64,000 nucleotides of DNA, taken from positions 1,207,692 through 1,271,691 of the forward strand of contig NMRA01000032.1 in the NCBI GenBank assembly GCA_002633005.1. The letters are read 5' to 3'. Every line of letters starts with the position of its first letter. Position 1 is the first letter of the stretch. A program made the translations under genes and the position numbers. Of this stretch, positions 63,800 through 64,000 are shown one piece after another. This stretch comes from Phoronis australis (taxonomy: Eukaryota; Phoronida; Phoronidae). Under the pieces are notes generated by a model. That model saw only the letters and a program-made list of their open reading frames with translations. It did not search any database and had not been told where the DNA came from.

Positions 63800-64000
63800 C
63801 TGGAATATATTAGAGCACAGTTTTAAATCATTAGTTCATATCTATCGAAGTAACAGTTGAAAAGTTCAAAATTGTATTACGTTTAACGGTACCATGACTA
63901 GATTTCAGGTTCTTGGTTTCAACGAAGAGTCCACTGACAAGTCTGTTCTCAAATTTTTTTATGGAAGTCGCGTCTGTTCTCTACATCGAAGGATTTCATG

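Larger units (their letters stand above)
37300..64000. repeat. Tandem array of 6.7-7.0 kb gene-bearing units
   Basis: The phrase 'gaaatcaaaaatgaacaaca' occurs at 38195, 44988, 51710 and 58686, i.e. spacings of 6793, 6722 and 6976. The last spacing excludes the LINE, which lies in unit 4. Each unit has, left to right: a leader starting near 37316 / 44130 / (gap) / 57850; the 67-bp minisatellite; the 3' end, exons D to A and promoter of a minus-strand gene; a conserved non-coding stretch; and a decayed GIY-YIG fragment. The array runs off the right edge. Confidence 0.95.

Overview
This is a eukaryotic, animal-type genomic window: about 60% AT, with split genes using GT-AG introns, many short inverted-repeat transposons, tRNA-derived repeats, a non-LTR retrotransposon, satellites and scaffold gaps (runs of N at 25047-25257, 36413-36614 and 50921-51709). 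The gene content (triokinase/FMN cyclase and a channel-less P2X7-tail protein) fits a marine invertebrate. I cannot name the species.

All gene models I can support lie on the minus strand. (1) 66-9625: triokinase/FMN cyclase (TKFC), ten coding exons, with the end of its DhaL domain beyond the left edge. One exon is present as two alternatives of identical length and phase, and only one of the two keeps the lysine of the DhaK substrate loop. (2) 10604-11616: two isolated candidate exons I cannot identify. (3) 18727-20858: a complete three-exon, 197-residue protein that is essentially the cytoplasmic 'ballast' domain of P2X7 without a channel. (4) 23635-33238: an eight-exon gene for a protein of about 350 residues with a repeated beta-propeller-like pattern. 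Its last three exons occur twice, around a scaffold gap.

From about 37.3 kb to the right edge the window is a tandem array of units of 6.7-7.0 kb (four seen, the last cut by the window end). Each unit carries a four-exon minus-strand gene for an unrecognised protein of about 217 residues, with a basic, Cys-containing N-terminus and an acidic C-terminus. Each unit also has a 67-bp minisatellite about 1 kb downstream of the gene; the three units whose 5' side is visible share a pair of CRE-like sites just upstream of the start codon and a decayed GIY-YIG (Penelope-like) fragment further upstream. The minisatellite of unit 4 is split by a young, 5'-truncated LINE with an 11-bp target-site duplication, and unit 3 has a private 76-bp hairpin insertion. 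The array is the strongest candidate for something undescribed: splice sites, reading frames and even an in-frame 30-bp deletion show the copies kept as coding while the rest of the unit decays.

The remaining DNA (9.9-18.5, 20.9-22.6, 27.7-27.9 and 34-37 kb) is intergenic or intronic and rich in small mobile elements, listed individually.
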